Shown in pieces: positions 1-10,897 of a stretch of 64,000 nucleotides of DNA. Source of the DNA: Diplolepis rosae (lineage: Eukaryota > Arthropoda > Insecta > Hymenoptera > Diplolepididae). The stretch is from assembly GCA_030998225.1 (NCBI GenBank), contig JAPYXD010000711.1:1860001-1924000 (forward strand), given 5' to 3'. Position numbers and translations under genes: made by a program. The number at the start of each line of letters is the position of its first letter. The first letter of the stretch is position 1. Below the pieces are notes generated by a model, which saw nothing but the letters and a program-made list of their open reading frames with translations, ran no database searches and had not been told where the DNA came from.

Positions 1-568
1 AAAATTTCTACAGGGCCCATTCTGCCACTAACACCTCCATTTTCAGTCGTTTAATATGCCAGTTCAGCGCCCTTCAAGGTACAGCTGCCATGAATAATGG
101 AACATGGATTTCCATGTCCATCAAGTTGTAAAAGAAGAGCACTCAATGCCACGTCGCTAGCACCAGTTTGCGAATATAAAGATTTTTTAATTTATGGATA
201 ATTCAGTAAAACTGAATCATAAAACATTGTTTTTATGTCCTTGAAAGCTCGATTCAATTCTTTATTCCATGACTATTTGATTCCTTTCGTAGTAGCTCCA
301 AAAGTGGAACTATTTTCGCAGAGGGGTTCATTTGACATGGCACATCAGTTATTGGCCTGATGCAAGTATCATAATCGCGCACCTGGTTTGCAACAAGATG
401 GCCTATAACGGCAAAGTTACGCCATTCATAGCGAGGCGTATTATTTGAAAAAGGATGAGAATTGTTGGCGTAATATTGGCTATTAAAATCAGCCTCACAA
501 TTATGATCATAATTCCGTATACATTAGGATGAGTAGACCTGCTTAATCGAAAGTATCAAGCAGTGCTA
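1..568. other. No gene recognised at left edge
   Basis: I see no convincing coding frame, RNA gene or repeat boundary here. The stretch lies downstream of the minus-strand gag-like ORF that ends at 569, so it may be non-coding or decayed sequence of the same retroelement, but nothing in it proves that. Confidence 0.4.
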
Positions 569-1295
569 TTAAATTTTTATAAGTTTTAGCATTTCTGATA
601 ATGACGGAAGTTCTAACATCATCATTGAAGTGTCTTGACAATTTTGACACAATTTCGGTTTCTGTGGTGGTGGAATTAAATCCATGGTAATATTAATAAT
701 TTTGATTGCGTATTCAATTCTGGATAAATTTCCATCAGAAATGTGTCTTTTAAATTGTATTTCAGAGGTAATCTGGAAACACACATTTTCATTCCAGTAC
801 TTTTTAATACAGTAAAACCTCATTTATCGGGACACTCATTTATCGGGATCTTCAATTATCGGGATCTCGCAACATCATTTATCGGGACATTTTGTTTCTC
901 CTCCAGCCACCACTCCATGTACATAGTGACATGAAGTGGGGTAAGATGAAAGCGTGGTGGGACTCCCACCATGAGACTGAAGGTGGTAGTGGGGAGCCCC
1001 TCGAAATCCCGATAAACGAGGTGTTTACATTTCAAAGGCGTCCCGACAAATGAGGTTTTACTGTACATTTTTCTCTAAAGGAACGCCCATTTTCATGCTC
1101 TGATGAGACTAATTCCCACCACTCTCTTGCTATTCCCTCTGAAGAAGCAAAAACTATATAATTAAAGTAATCAGTATTTAAATCTATGGTGCTAATATAG
1201 CGTTCAAAATCGATCAAAAAGCGCATGGGCCTTTCGTGCTTGTGCCCTGAGAATTTTGGCATCGGATATTTATTTGACCAAGGTGGAACTGACAA
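569..1295 (-). pseudogene. Gag-like retroelement ORF split by a MITE
   Basis: Two minus-strand ORFs (1295 to about 1064, and 807 to 569) belong to one coding sequence. The first part has a Gag-capsid flavour: a PKFSGHKHERP start followed by FLIDFERYI and WWELV, as in insect Ty3/gypsy Gag proteins. The 254-bp MITE at 810-1063 plus one TA of its target duplication interrupts it, and the flanking frames agree once the insertion is discounted, so the break is purely insertional. The product would be a capsid-type structural protein. The C-terminal part (LIPPPQKPKLCQNC) ends without a full zinc knuckle. No pol follows within the window. It could also be a domesticated gag gene, but the interruption argues that it is no longer used. 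Confidence 0.6.
810..1063. mobile_element. Pogo/Tigger-like MITE, 254 bp
   Basis: The ends form 24-bp inverted repeats (CAGTAAAACCTCATTTATCG start; 23 of 24 positions match) and are flanked by TA on both sides (808-809 and 1064-1065). Terminal CAGT and a TA duplication are typical of pogo/Tigger members of the Tc1/mariner superfamily. There is no transposase, so it is non-autonomous. It lies inside the gag-like ORF. Confidence 0.88.
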
Positions 1296-1617
1296 AGAAC
1301 CACCCAGGTTTCTCTGTAATACACATTGTAATCCTGTATTTTATTCATAATTCATTGAACTTTCCATTCTATTTACTAACAAATAAGTAAGTCCCTCAAT
1401 CTGTATATTAGTGTGTAATTTTAAATCTGATATTTTTTTGAATTTTTCGTCACTTTTTCGATTACTTTACATTGATTATGTGCCACGCTTTTAATATTTA
1501 CCACACGTAGAGTCACTTTTCTCCCTTCGTGTGAAAGTATTAGGTGCGCAACTAAGTCCCCTCTGTTTTTTTTTAATGAAAATGGAATTTTATTGTGAAA
1601 AAATGGTCACAAATGAA

Positions 1618-1849
1618 TCATTCAGAGTACTGCCCATCGTTAGCTACAACTTTTGCCCATCTTTCTGGTAGAGCTCAAATACCGTTACGGTAAAAATTTA
1701 CATCCTTTGAGGCTATTCACGAATCAAGCCATTGATCGATGTCTTCATGTGAGCGGAACTCCTGATCAGTCAGACCATGTGCCATCGACCGGAACAAGTA
1801 ATAATCGGACAGCGCAATATCTGGAGAATACGACGGGTGGGGTAGGACT
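1618..1849 (-). pseudogene. Mariner transposase C-terminal part
   Basis: Read on the minus strand, this piece gives a recognisable mariner C-terminus: HPSYSPDIALSDYYLFRSM, containing the third catalytic Asp of the D,D34D triad, then MAHGL, and a terminal WAKVVANDGQYSE followed by TGA at 1618-1620. At least two stop codons interrupt the last 40 codons. The frame continues from the segment at 15063-15130 across the inserted LTR element. Mariner transposase cuts and pastes DNA into TA sites; this copy cannot make a working enzyme. Confidence 0.9.
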
Positions 1850-3738
1850 TGTTACATCCCAGTAACTTTTAAAGTTTTATATTACCCCTGTGCAAGGGCA
1901 ACGCGCCAAACACCGAGGATAACAAGGAAGATATAATTCAAGTATAAGAGTGTTCCTATGATAAATTATCATATGGACCGGGTAGCTGTGCGCATGAGGT
2001 AAACCTATGTATACCTCACGCCGACGAATCGGTTTGACATATGGTAATAAGAGATAAAGAAGAACAGCGCTCTGTCTATATGGTAATTACACCCGTGGTA
2101 ATGAGTCAGTAACTCACACCGCGTGCCAATAAAGTAGTAACGCTGTGCTAATAACCTAATGAGAGAATCAGAAGTTATCGGCACAGCCTCACTAATTATA
2201 ATGACTAAATATTATAATCATTATTATGTTAATATTAATTATGTATCAACATTACACCATAACTATTATTAATATCTCAGGTAGTAAAATAGTATTGATC
2301 AATATTATCGCCATTACGTATTGATTGCCGATGAGTCGATCACGATCAATGAATAAAAATCGATCATTTATTATGGATCATAGATAAGAAATTGATTGAC
2401 TGATCATTGGCAACCAATTAATGATCATACTTCATAAAATAAGTAACACAAATTGTAAACAAATAAATGCAGAAATGAGTAATTAAAAATGCATTTATTT
2501 GGAAACTAGATATAAAATTGGGCAATAGAAGAGATGAACTCATGAACCCTTGCAGAGATCGTGCCTGGCCACCGATTCGCAATTCGTACGTGTCCTGCCA
2601 CCGATTTGCGATTCGAACGTGCCTTGCCACCGATTTACGATTCGAACGTGCCGTGCCTCCGATTTACGTTGATCTGCTCCCACTAATAGAAGCATAAATA
2701 GTATATATACCCCAGATTCACCTCTGGAGGTTTGTCATTAAGTTCCGAACAGTTGTACGGTTGTTAGGTCTGGACCGGTAATTCAACGTCGTGAGCAGAC
2801 CCTTCGATAAGCGTAAGTCTCATTGGATTTCTATGAGCAACTCAACATTCGGTACTTGGCAAATAAAATCCTTGGTCCTTAAGTGGTGCAAGTCCGGAAA
2901 CCGTAGTGCTAGATAGTTCCTTTGGAATACGTGTATCGTCGTATTTAGTCGTGTCGGTTAATAGTGATTTATTTCTGAAATCGGGACGAACTAACCTATC
3001 TTGTTAACAGATGCATGTTTGATTCATTTCTCGTGTACTCAACAAGATACGTAAGCGGATAATTGATCACATCAGTTGCTGGTGGACTTGCATCCCTTAC
3101 ACCATACCTCCTGCAAAATTTATCGTTGTTTTGCTACCTCACGGAGACTCAAACGAAACTCAACTACCCTGCAAGGATTTGTGCGCGTTGACTTGCAATA
3201 ACAGGAGTAGTAAACGACAATTCTCTCTTTTGCCCTCTAATTTAAGAGGTAGGCAAGTAAGTTATATATATATAAATAAGCATCTCAAAACTTATTATAT
3301 TAACTATAACGCTAAATGTGGAGCGTGAGTTGTATACCTAGGCATCTCAAAACCTAGTATATTAGCGTGAAACGTCCACAATCAACTGCGGAAGTTACAT
3401 ATATAGGCATCTCAAAACCTGTATATTTGGCCCATAACCGCATAAAACTCACAACATCGCCTTCTCATCTTGGGAAGTAGTATAAGTTACCAATTAAGTA
3501 TCATTTTATGAAAACTTGTGCAACAACTTATTTATTTATAATAAATTACCTTATATATTCGTAAATTCAGTGTTTTATTATCATTGTGAACAACTCAGGG
3601 CCCATATACCTGACAAGTGACAACGTACCCACAAACAAAAATAAATTATCAGGCCTTACCAACCTGATATAATCAGCTATCCTCCTCCCTTACATCCAAA
3701 AATCCAACCTACCCTCGCCTTTTGCTCGGGACGTAACA
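1850..3738 (+). repeat. 5' LTR of element A (1.89 kb)
   Basis: It runs from TGTTAC next to the GACT duplication to GTAACA just before the primer-binding region. From about 2447 to the end it is nearly identical to 13160-15058 of the 3' LTR, apart from insertions there. It contains a short tandem array near 2565-2665 (CCACCGATTTGCGATTCGAA units) and three diverged CATCTCAAAACCT-type units at about 3280-3430. A TATA-like stretch (tagtatatatacc) lies near 2700, a plausible promoter. Confidence 0.85.
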
Positions 3739-3745
3739 GCTGATT

Positions 3746-3763
3746 TGGTGGCAGCGGTGGGAT
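3746..3763 (+). promoter_or_regulatory. Candidate primer-binding site of element A
   Basis: Seven bases after the 5' LTR comes TGGTGGCAGCGGTGGGAT, starting with TGG as expected for pairing with a tRNA 3' CCA end. I cannot assign the tRNA. Position is the main support. Confidence 0.45.
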
Positions 3764-5298
3764 TGTCACTTTTGTTGTCACAATTCATAATAAATTAAAA
3801 AATATTTAATTGAAGCTAATCAAAATTATATGTGCAATTATTTCGATTAAAAATTGTACATAAATAAAGCTTCAAATTTTAGGAATTTTCAAAATTACAA
3901 AATTATAAGTTTAGTAGAAATAATTGGATAACATATTTCTACTTGTCAAAATTTAAATATTTAGGACTAAAATCTTAAAATAAATCATCTTATTTTAAGC
4001 GTTGGTATACTTCGTGTGAACACAAGCTCTGCCATCGTCAGTAACATCATCGAATCACCCCGAATAAACCTTGCATGTATTCTTTATAGCAAGATTGTGC
4101 AAGTGAAGGGTTTAAAAAGTATAAGAAAAAGTAAAACATCATTATTTTGATTTAAAATAAATTTAAAGTTCAGAAGCTTTTCTACCTAGAGTTTACGCAG
4201 GCAATTGTGTCTCAACCGTTACCTGAATAAACTTATAGTATTAAAACATTGAATATTTAAATTCAAAATATTAAAATTATAGGAATTTCTGAAAGTACTA
4301 AAATTACACAAGGTTTTGAGCTTGAGCCTGGCTTGTTTAATTTTGTACTACTGAAATTTCCAAATTGTTTGAACGGTCACCATCGATGACGATCGACTGG
4401 GTAAGGCAAAGTTCGAAGTGCTAGCATTGTAATTGTTTATAACTTTCATTTTAACTTTGTTAACTAACAGAATATTTTTGATTGCAAAGATTGTCCAAGA
4501 GTCTGTGCTTAAGTCTAGCTTGTCCAATCTTGCATCTCTAAAATTCTGTGACATAAAACAAATTTTTGTTTGTTTGTTTATTAACAATAAACATTTTCTG
4601 TGATTTTAAAGATTAATTAAGGGTTTGTGCTTGAGTCTGGCTTAATTAATTTTGTATCACCGAAAACGCAAGTTGTTAATACACATAATCAAATTATAAA
4701 TTCAAATATTGCAAAAATTTGCTCAGGAATTCGCGGTCGCGGCTGGCCTGACCCGCCTTATATCACTGAAAACATATAATCCAAGGTTAAACGCTGCAGC
4801 GACTGCGCGCGCCACAGCAAGAATTTGTAGTGCAGTAATAGCTAGAACAAAGCATTTACAATAATAGTTCAAAAATTAGTATTACCGCATTCATTTGACA
4901 ATAAACAATTACAGACAAAGAAATAATCACATTTAGCAATAAATAAAATTTTCCAAATTAACAATTAAAAATAAAATTCAAGGATTATAGTACACAATAA
5001 TAATTGAATTTTAATAGTTTTTTAAATATAAATACAACACTTTGAACAGATTCTCATACAAAAACAATAAAAAATCAATTTCAATACCATAACAGCTGAT
5101 TTGCTAGCAGCAATCAAAATTCATACGGTCAAGGAACCTAGGAAGAAGAATTAAGATCTACAGAATAGTTTATCAAAATTTAAAAAATCAAAATATTCTC
5201 AATTTTGCTCACAAAAGAACAAAATTTAGGGACAATTATACAAAAAATTATTATCTGGAAATTACAATTAAAAATAAGAATATAGAGATAAAAATTGT
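3764..5298 (+). other. Leader of element A, no gene
   Basis: AT-rich non-coding stretch between the primer-binding site and the small ORF at 5299. A long leader before gag is usual in these elements. It contains repeated phrases of the form TTGTGTGAAC/GCTTGAGTCTGGCTT (around 4310, 4510 and 4630), suggesting old internal duplication. No ORF of note. Confidence 0.5.
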
Positions 5299-5646
5299 AT
5301 GGCACATAAAAACTCACATATAGTGTTTAGACACGATTCAAACACTATAATTTCAGTATATTCCGATTTATTAAAAAACAAAGTAGGCGACTTTCTATAC
5401 GACCCAAATTTAACTAGCAATCTAATCCAGAAGGAAAAATTAGTCTCTTTTAATAATAACAATCATCTCAAAATTTACATTATACACAACGCCACCCTTA
5501 CAACAAGTGGTGTAGTAAAAATCCCCATATTAAAGCAAGAAATCGAATTCAACATTATAAATCCGGAAATAGGTACAGGTATATCCGGAGTAATTGGAAA
5601 ATCATTTCCAACTCTTTTCAAAATAAATATTCCGGACAAATTCTAA
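5299..5646 (+). CDS. Small retropepsin-like protein in the leader of element A
   Basis: This intact 115-residue ORF has an ATG and a normal stop. Its layout parallels the element's own protease at 6893 and following: an early HDSNTIISVYSDLL aligns with the catalytic DTGADINVI segment, and the C-terminal half (SGVVKIPILKQEIEFNIIN, then GISGVIGKSF) aligns with the flap-distal strands and the hydrophobic-hydrophobic-Gly (ILGRE) motif. The catalytic triplet would be DSN, not DTG or DSG, so proteolysis is doubtful. It lies 400 bp before gag, where no protease is expected. It may be a captured, possibly inactive protease-fold protein, or a remnant of another element. The alignment is by eye. Confidence 0.45.
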   Translation: MAHKNSHIVFRHDSNTIISVYSDLLKNKVGDFLYDPNLTSNLIQKEKLVSFNNNNHLKIYIIHNATLTTSGVVKIPILKQEIEFNIINPEIGTGISGVIGKSFPTLFKINIPDKF

Positions 5647-6041
5647 ATATTTCTTAGAAAAATTACAATACGGGAAATAAAAATAGATATAATTATAATA
5701 ATTAAAAACAATAAACATTTTATATAGGGCAACTTAATTTTGGAAGGATTAATTACTGGTTTCAAAAACAAATTTTGACATTACACTGGCAATTCAATTA
5801 ATTTATAAAATTTTTAATTAATAATAATCAATTTATTAAATCTTTAATTAATAATAATTAATTTAAATAATTTAATTAATTTTTGAAAAGGTCAGTTTTT
5901 ATTAACAATCGAAATTAAGTATCAGGTATTAAAATTCAATATAATTTCACACACAGGGAGCATTCGAAACTCTTGTTTTCTGGAAAAACTATATTATAAC
6001 GGATTGCATTTAACTTGCCGAATAACTAAAAATAAATCAAA
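5647..6041 (+). other. AT-rich leader upstream of gag A
   Basis: Very AT-rich, with repeated TTAATTAATAATAATCAATTT runs at about 5800-5890. No coding frame is seen. It is the untranslated leader before the gag ATG at 6042. Confidence 0.4.
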
Positions 6042-6854
6042 ATGCCTCACGATAAAAATAGCACCACTCATGACAAAATGCAGGGTGGAGAGTTCACAGG
6101 GAACATCTCACGCACCCTTAGTGACGCAATGGAGTGATGAATATACCCACTTTTAACGGAAAAAATATGCCAGTTAGGGACTTTATTCAAGATGTTCTAA
6201 ACGGAGAATCCAGTGTACCTGCAAATTGCGAAAGGCAGTACATAATGGCGGTACTAGCGCGATTAAAGGGTGCTGCAAGAGATAGTACTCACGGAAAAAC
6301 ATTTTCCACAATAAGCGATTTTATACAGCATCTCAAACAGCGTTTTGCCCCCCACAAAACTTACTCGTGGTATTTGCACGAGATATCTACAATTAGGATG
6401 TTCCACACCTTATATAGGATCAAGGGATGGAAGCCCGAGCCCTCATGTTAGGTTTGCGTCATCACCGGATAGGAATAGAGCAATGGAACCCAGACAAGGA
6501 CCAACAGGGATAATAAGGAGACCTACATCACCAATAGTGCCTAATTACCCAAATAATTACGCACCCCCATTTCAATACCCACCTTATTTACCCTATCAAC
6601 CTTATCCGTACTACCCAGGTTCGCTCGCATCAAACAACCCTTACCCTAACCACAATTACCCATATAAAGGAACTAATACAGCCCCGAGAGCACAATCACC
6701 CGCTCCAGCGAATGAAAATGATTTAAACTTCGACTCCGCTCGCCGAACAGACGTGACGACGAGCGTGGAGAAAACAGAGCGTCAGAACAGCGTGAGATTT
6801 CTGAAGAAGCAAGAAAAATCTTCTGTACCAAACTCAGTCGAGAATCCCCAGTAG
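6042..6854 (+). pseudogene. gag: Gag of element A, frameshifted and shortened
   Basis: The start at 6042 gives about 31 codons ending in TGA. The capsid-like core then continues in another frame from 6134 (IPTFNGKNMPVRDFIQDV, SDFIQHLKQRFAPHKTYSW), matching the capsid of elements B and C (PYFDGSNKVP..., FISKLKTIFSPSKTVY). After the ISTIRM segment the rest of the capsid is missing, and the frame shifts again into a Pro/Tyr/Asn-rich tail (6430-6854, with YPPYLPYQPYPYYPG). No CCHC knuckle remains. Gag normally forms the particle shell and packages RNA; this copy cannot. Pol follows in the -1 frame, the usual errantivirus arrangement. Confidence 0.8.
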
Positions 6855-8974
6855 TAGAGCTTTCGTCAAAGGAACTTTTACAGTCAAAGGCAATGTTTCT
6901 AGTGGACACAGGTGCGGACATAAATGTTATTAAATTAGATGCTTTAGATGAGGACCTACTGGTTAATGAAAATGAAGCAATAGAAATTACAGGAATCACA
7001 TAAAGTAGAATTTCGACCATAGGCACTGTAAACATCGAATTAATTAAATCTAACATCACTTTTCATGTCGTACATTCTGATTTCCCCATAAGCACAGATG
7101 GAATATTAGGTCGAGAATATCTTCGACAAGAGAAGGTGGAAATATCCTTTTGGCATAACACTATTGTGACGCATTCCAACCCCACAAAACCTATACCGTT
7201 CATAGACAATGAATCTAGAGTAGCGTTAGAAAATACCACAGATTACAAAGGACCTCTACTAGGACCAATCAAGGTAAGAGCCAGGACTCGACGAGCTATC
7301 CCAATAGCAGTGATAAATTCAGAATTAAAAGAAGGGTACCTACCCTTAATAAAAACTACAGAAGGCGTGCTAGTAGGCGAAGCAGCCGTAACCAACTCGA
7401 ATGGAATTTGTCATGTATTCGCTATTAACACCACAGATGATGACCTCGAAATAGAAATACCCCCGCAAGAAATCATCCCCTTTGAATATTACAAATTTCC
7501 AGGAGAGGATTTCGACGAATACTCCACCGACGAAGATTATTCACCCCCAGTAAATAAGGCTGAAGAGGTGATAAAACACCTTCGACTAGATCATTTAAAC
7601 CCCGAGGAAAAGGAACACGTAATAGAGATAATTAGAGACTTTCCTGATAATTTTTATCTTCCAGGAGAATCCCTAACCCCCACTCATTTAGTACGGCACA
7701 GAATTCACACCTTGGACGACGTACCTATTAATACCAGACCATACCGATTTTCACCCTCTCAAAGGGAAGAAGTTGAGAGAGTAATACAAAAAATGAAGAC
7801 AGAAGGAGCAATTCAAAACTCAAAATCTCCTTATAACTCACCCCTACTGATTATACCCAAAAAGATAGACGCCACAGGAAAGAAGAAATGGAGAATAGTA
7901 ATTGACTTTCGGCTTCTAAACGAGAAAACAATTGGGGATGCATACCCATTGCCAAATATTGCAGATATTTTAGATCACTTAGGTACTGCACAATATTTCT
8001 CTATTTTCGATCTGGCCAGAGCATTCCATCAAATAGAACTAGACCCGAATGATAGACAAAAAACAGCATTTTCATCATTGAATAGGCACTACGAGTACGT
8101 CAGAATGCCCTTGGGATTGAAAAATTCACCGGCTACATTCCAGCGCCTAATGGACCAAGTCCTATTAGGGCTACAGGGGACAGAACTATTTGTGTACCTG
8201 GACGACATAGTAAGATACGCCAAAGACTTAGAAGATCACGGAAAAAAGGTAAGACGTCTCCTCAAACAACTGAGAGAAGCCAACCTGTCACTACAACCGG
8301 AAAAGTGCGAATTTCTTTTCAAAGAAATAGCATATCTAGGGCACATAATTACAGACAAAGGAGTAAAGCCAGATCCTGAAGAGATCGAGGCTGTTCAAAA
8401 TTTTCCCAGACCAAAAACACCAAGAAACATAAAACAATTTTTAGGACTAGCAGGTTATTACAGAAGATTCATCAAGGACTTCTCAGCAAGAGCAAAACCT
8501 CTATCAAACTTATTAAAAAAGGAATTAGTATTTAAATGGGGACCGGAGGAAGAGAAGAGCTTCAAGGATCTACGACAGGCTCTGTGTGAGAGCCCCATAT
8601 TACAATACCCTGATTTTGAAATACCCTTTACAGTAACCACTGACGCTTCAGACTATGCAATAGGAGCCGTTCTAAGCCAAGAAAAGGATGGAATGGATCT
8701 CCCTGTGGCATATATGTCGAGTGTGTTAGATGGACCTGAATTAAATTATTTTACCACGGAGAAGGAATGCCTTGCGGTGCTTTACGCGGTACAACAATTT
8801 CGACCCTACATTTATGGAAGAAAATTTACCCTCATGAGCGACCATGAGCCCCTCAGGTGGATAGATTCTGTAAAAGATCCTAGGCCAAGCAACAATGATC
8901 TGTACAGGAATACTACTCATCATGACAGGCACGTCAGGAAACCCACAAAACTACGAAATCCAACCATTCAATAA
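6851..8974 (+). pseudogene. pol: Pol of element A: protease, RT, partial RNase H; integrase deleted
   Basis: The protease has FLVDTGADINVI at about 6898 and ILGRE at about 7105. An in-frame TAA at 7001-7003 interrupts it. The RT holds the classic steps SPYNSPLLIIPKK, DFRLLNEK, MPLGLKNSPATFQRLMD and catalytic FVYLDDIV at about 8190, then YLGHII and QFLGLAGYYRRFIK. RNase H begins with TTDASDYAIGAVLSQ and reaches LMSDHEPLRWIDSVKDP, where the element's sequence breaks at about 8885 and runs into the env start. The end of RNase H, the linker, the macro-like domain and the whole integrase seen in element B are gone. It could copy RNA only if the stop were suppressed and could not integrate. Confidence 0.92.
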
Positions 8975-10850
8975 CAACCCAGGACTATTCTACGAAAAAT
9001 TGGAAAATATCCGCACTACTCAAAACTATTGGAGGTTTGTTATATTCATGGACCCCCAACAACTACAGGAACATATTCAATTCGACAAAATAAAATTAGA
9101 AATTCAGAAAATCTACAAGACATGCCCAAATCGATTAAAAAGTACTAATTGCAAAGATATGATAAAATTGGATCGCCTCAATGAAAAGCTACATCAACTC
9201 GAAGTTATAAATGAGGATTTAAGTGAAATATTAATGGAATTACCCCAGGACATACCCCATGAAATAATCCCTCCCAGGACCATGCATAGGCGAAGAGCAC
9301 CTTTTCTAGGATTCATAGGCAGCATTCTAGGACCAGTAATAGGAGTCATGACTTCCGACGACGCAGAGGAATACAACGAAGCAATAAATGATATTTATGA
9401 AAAGCAAAATAACATCAGTAAAATAATTGGAAAACAAACCCACATAATAAAAGCAGAAGTGAATAATATTCACCAAGATTTAACCAAGAAAACTAACCAA
9501 ATTCAAATCCTTCAAAAAGAATTAAATGAAACTATCAACAAAATAGAATCGCAAGAACAATACTGGAATGATTACATGTATTATGAAAAAATGATTCAAT
9601 GGTCAACACATTTGGAACTAAAATTGGAAAATTTATATAAAATAATAAAACAATTCATTAAAATAATAGAATACGCACGAGAAGGCAAATTACACCCTTC
9701 GACAATTTCCAAAGCCCAACTACAAGAAGTAATTACTGAAATACACACAAAAATGGAAGATTACAAATTTCCGATTCCTACTTCACACGTTAGAGTGGAA
9801 TTACTTTCACAAATTGGCAAGACAGACCTGAAAATTAAATCTGGAAAATTACTAATATCAGTAGACATCCCATTGCTAGATAGAAAAGCACTACAATTAT
9901 ATAAAATTTACCCATTTCCTGTGTTCCAAGACATTTCAGGAAATGACACAAGAGCCATCTACATTTCGCCAAGAAAACAATATATTGCCCTGACAGAAGA
10001 CGAAAGAAAATTCTTTTTGGCAGATAAAGAGTACTATGACACCTGCCAGAAAACAATCTATCACACAATTTGCGAAAACACCCAACCAATACACGAAACA
10101 GTCACAACTACGTCCTGCGAATGTCTAATGCTGACGCGATCTTCAATGAAAATTTTAAAGCAATGTGATATAAAAATAAACACAAAAAATTCAGTATTTT
10201 GGAAGCATATTCCATCCTTAAACGCATGGATATTTTCAACTAAAAACCCAGAGCCAATCAGCATCACCTGTAAAAAGGGAAAAACAGAAAAAGGACATAT
10301 TACAAATTCAGGAATATTAAGATTAAGTGCAGGGTGTATTGCCAGAACGGAACATACAACTTTAATTGTAACTAAAATAAACGTAAACTCAGAAGAATTT
10401 ATCTACAACCCCGGATTTTCATTGAACATATCAGAAATTTCCCCAATAATCTATAAAACGATGCATATTCCTACGATAACATCATTTTTTTGGGAAACAG
10501 AAAAGGATAATAAATTAAAAAATCTGCATAGGGAAGAATCACTCTCTACCATAGAAGAACAACTTCTCAACATGGAAAACAATCATTATAAACATAAACT
10601 AACCCAAAAATATTGGTTAGGAGGGTCCAGTATCCAAACCTTATTAACAATAACAACAGTAATATACCTCACACAAGAAATAATCCGTAAAAACTGTAAA
10701 ATCTGTAATAATAAAAATATAAACATAAAAGAAAACCTAGAGGAAGTAGAACTACAACCCCTTTCGGTAGACAACCAAACAAACACAGAAGAAATTCACC
10801 CCCTCCCAAGAGTATTAACAATCCCAACAACAAATGTTAGAATTGCATAA
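8895..10850 (+). CDS. env: Envelope protein of element A (F-type, 651 aa)
   Basis: A full-length open frame with an N-terminal hydrophobic stretch (MICTGILLIMTGTSG, likely a truncated or alternative signal), a GLFYEKLENI segment typical of errantivirus Env N-termini, a furin-like HRRR site at residues 131-134, and directly after it a fusion-peptide-like APFLGFIGSILGPVIG. A coiled-coil-prone region follows (residues 160-220), then Cys-rich ectodomain, and a transmembrane segment at about 573-597 (SIQTLLTITTVIYLT) with a cytoplasmic tail. This is the family related to baculovirus F proteins, which fuse membranes during entry. The start overlaps the broken end of pol, so the natural 5' part and splice site may be lost. 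It is remarkable that this gene stays open while gag and pol are broken. Confidence 0.88.
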   Translation: MICTGILLIMTGTSGNPQNYEIQPFNNNPGLFYEKLENIRTTQNYWRFVIFMDPQQLQEHIQFDKIKLEIQKIYKTCPNRLKSTNCKDMIKLDRLNEKLHQLEVINEDLSEILMELPQDIPHEIIPPRTMHRRRAPFLGFIGSILGPVIGVMTSDDAEEYNEAINDIYEKQNNISKIIGKQTHIIKAEVNNIHQDLTKKTNQIQILQKELNETINKIESQEQYWNDYMYYEKMIQWSTHLELKLENLYKIIKQFIKIIEYAREGKLHPSTISKAQLQEVITEIHTKMEDYKFPIPTSHVRVELLSQIGKTDLKIKSGKLLISVDIPLLDRKALQLYKIYPFPVFQDISGNDTRAIYISPRKQYIALTEDERKFFLADKEYYDTCQKTIYHTICENTQPIHETVTTTSCECLMLTRSSMKILKQCDIKINTKNSVFWKHIPSLNAWIFSTKNPEPISITCKKGKTEKGHITNSGILRLSAGCIARTEHTTLIVTKINVNSEEFIYNPGFSLNISEISPIIYKTMHIPTITSFFWETEKDNKLKNLHREESLSTIEEQLLNMENNHYKHKLTQKYWLGGSSIQTLLTITTVIYLTQEIIRKNCKICNNKNINIKENLEEVELQPLSVDNQTNTEEIHPLPRVLTIPTTNVRIA

Positions 10851-10884
10851 ACAAATGCAAGTCGTTGAGGACAACGACACTTTT

Positions 10885-10896
10885 AAGGAGGGAGGA
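10885..10896 (+). promoter_or_regulatory. Polypurine tract of element A
   Basis: AAGGAGGGAGGA lies just after env, where plus-strand DNA synthesis is primed in LTR elements. The sequence after it (CAAGTACCCAGG) resembles the 5' LTR start only weakly, so the 3' LTR boundary is uncertain. Confidence 0.65.
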
Positions 10897-10897
10897 C

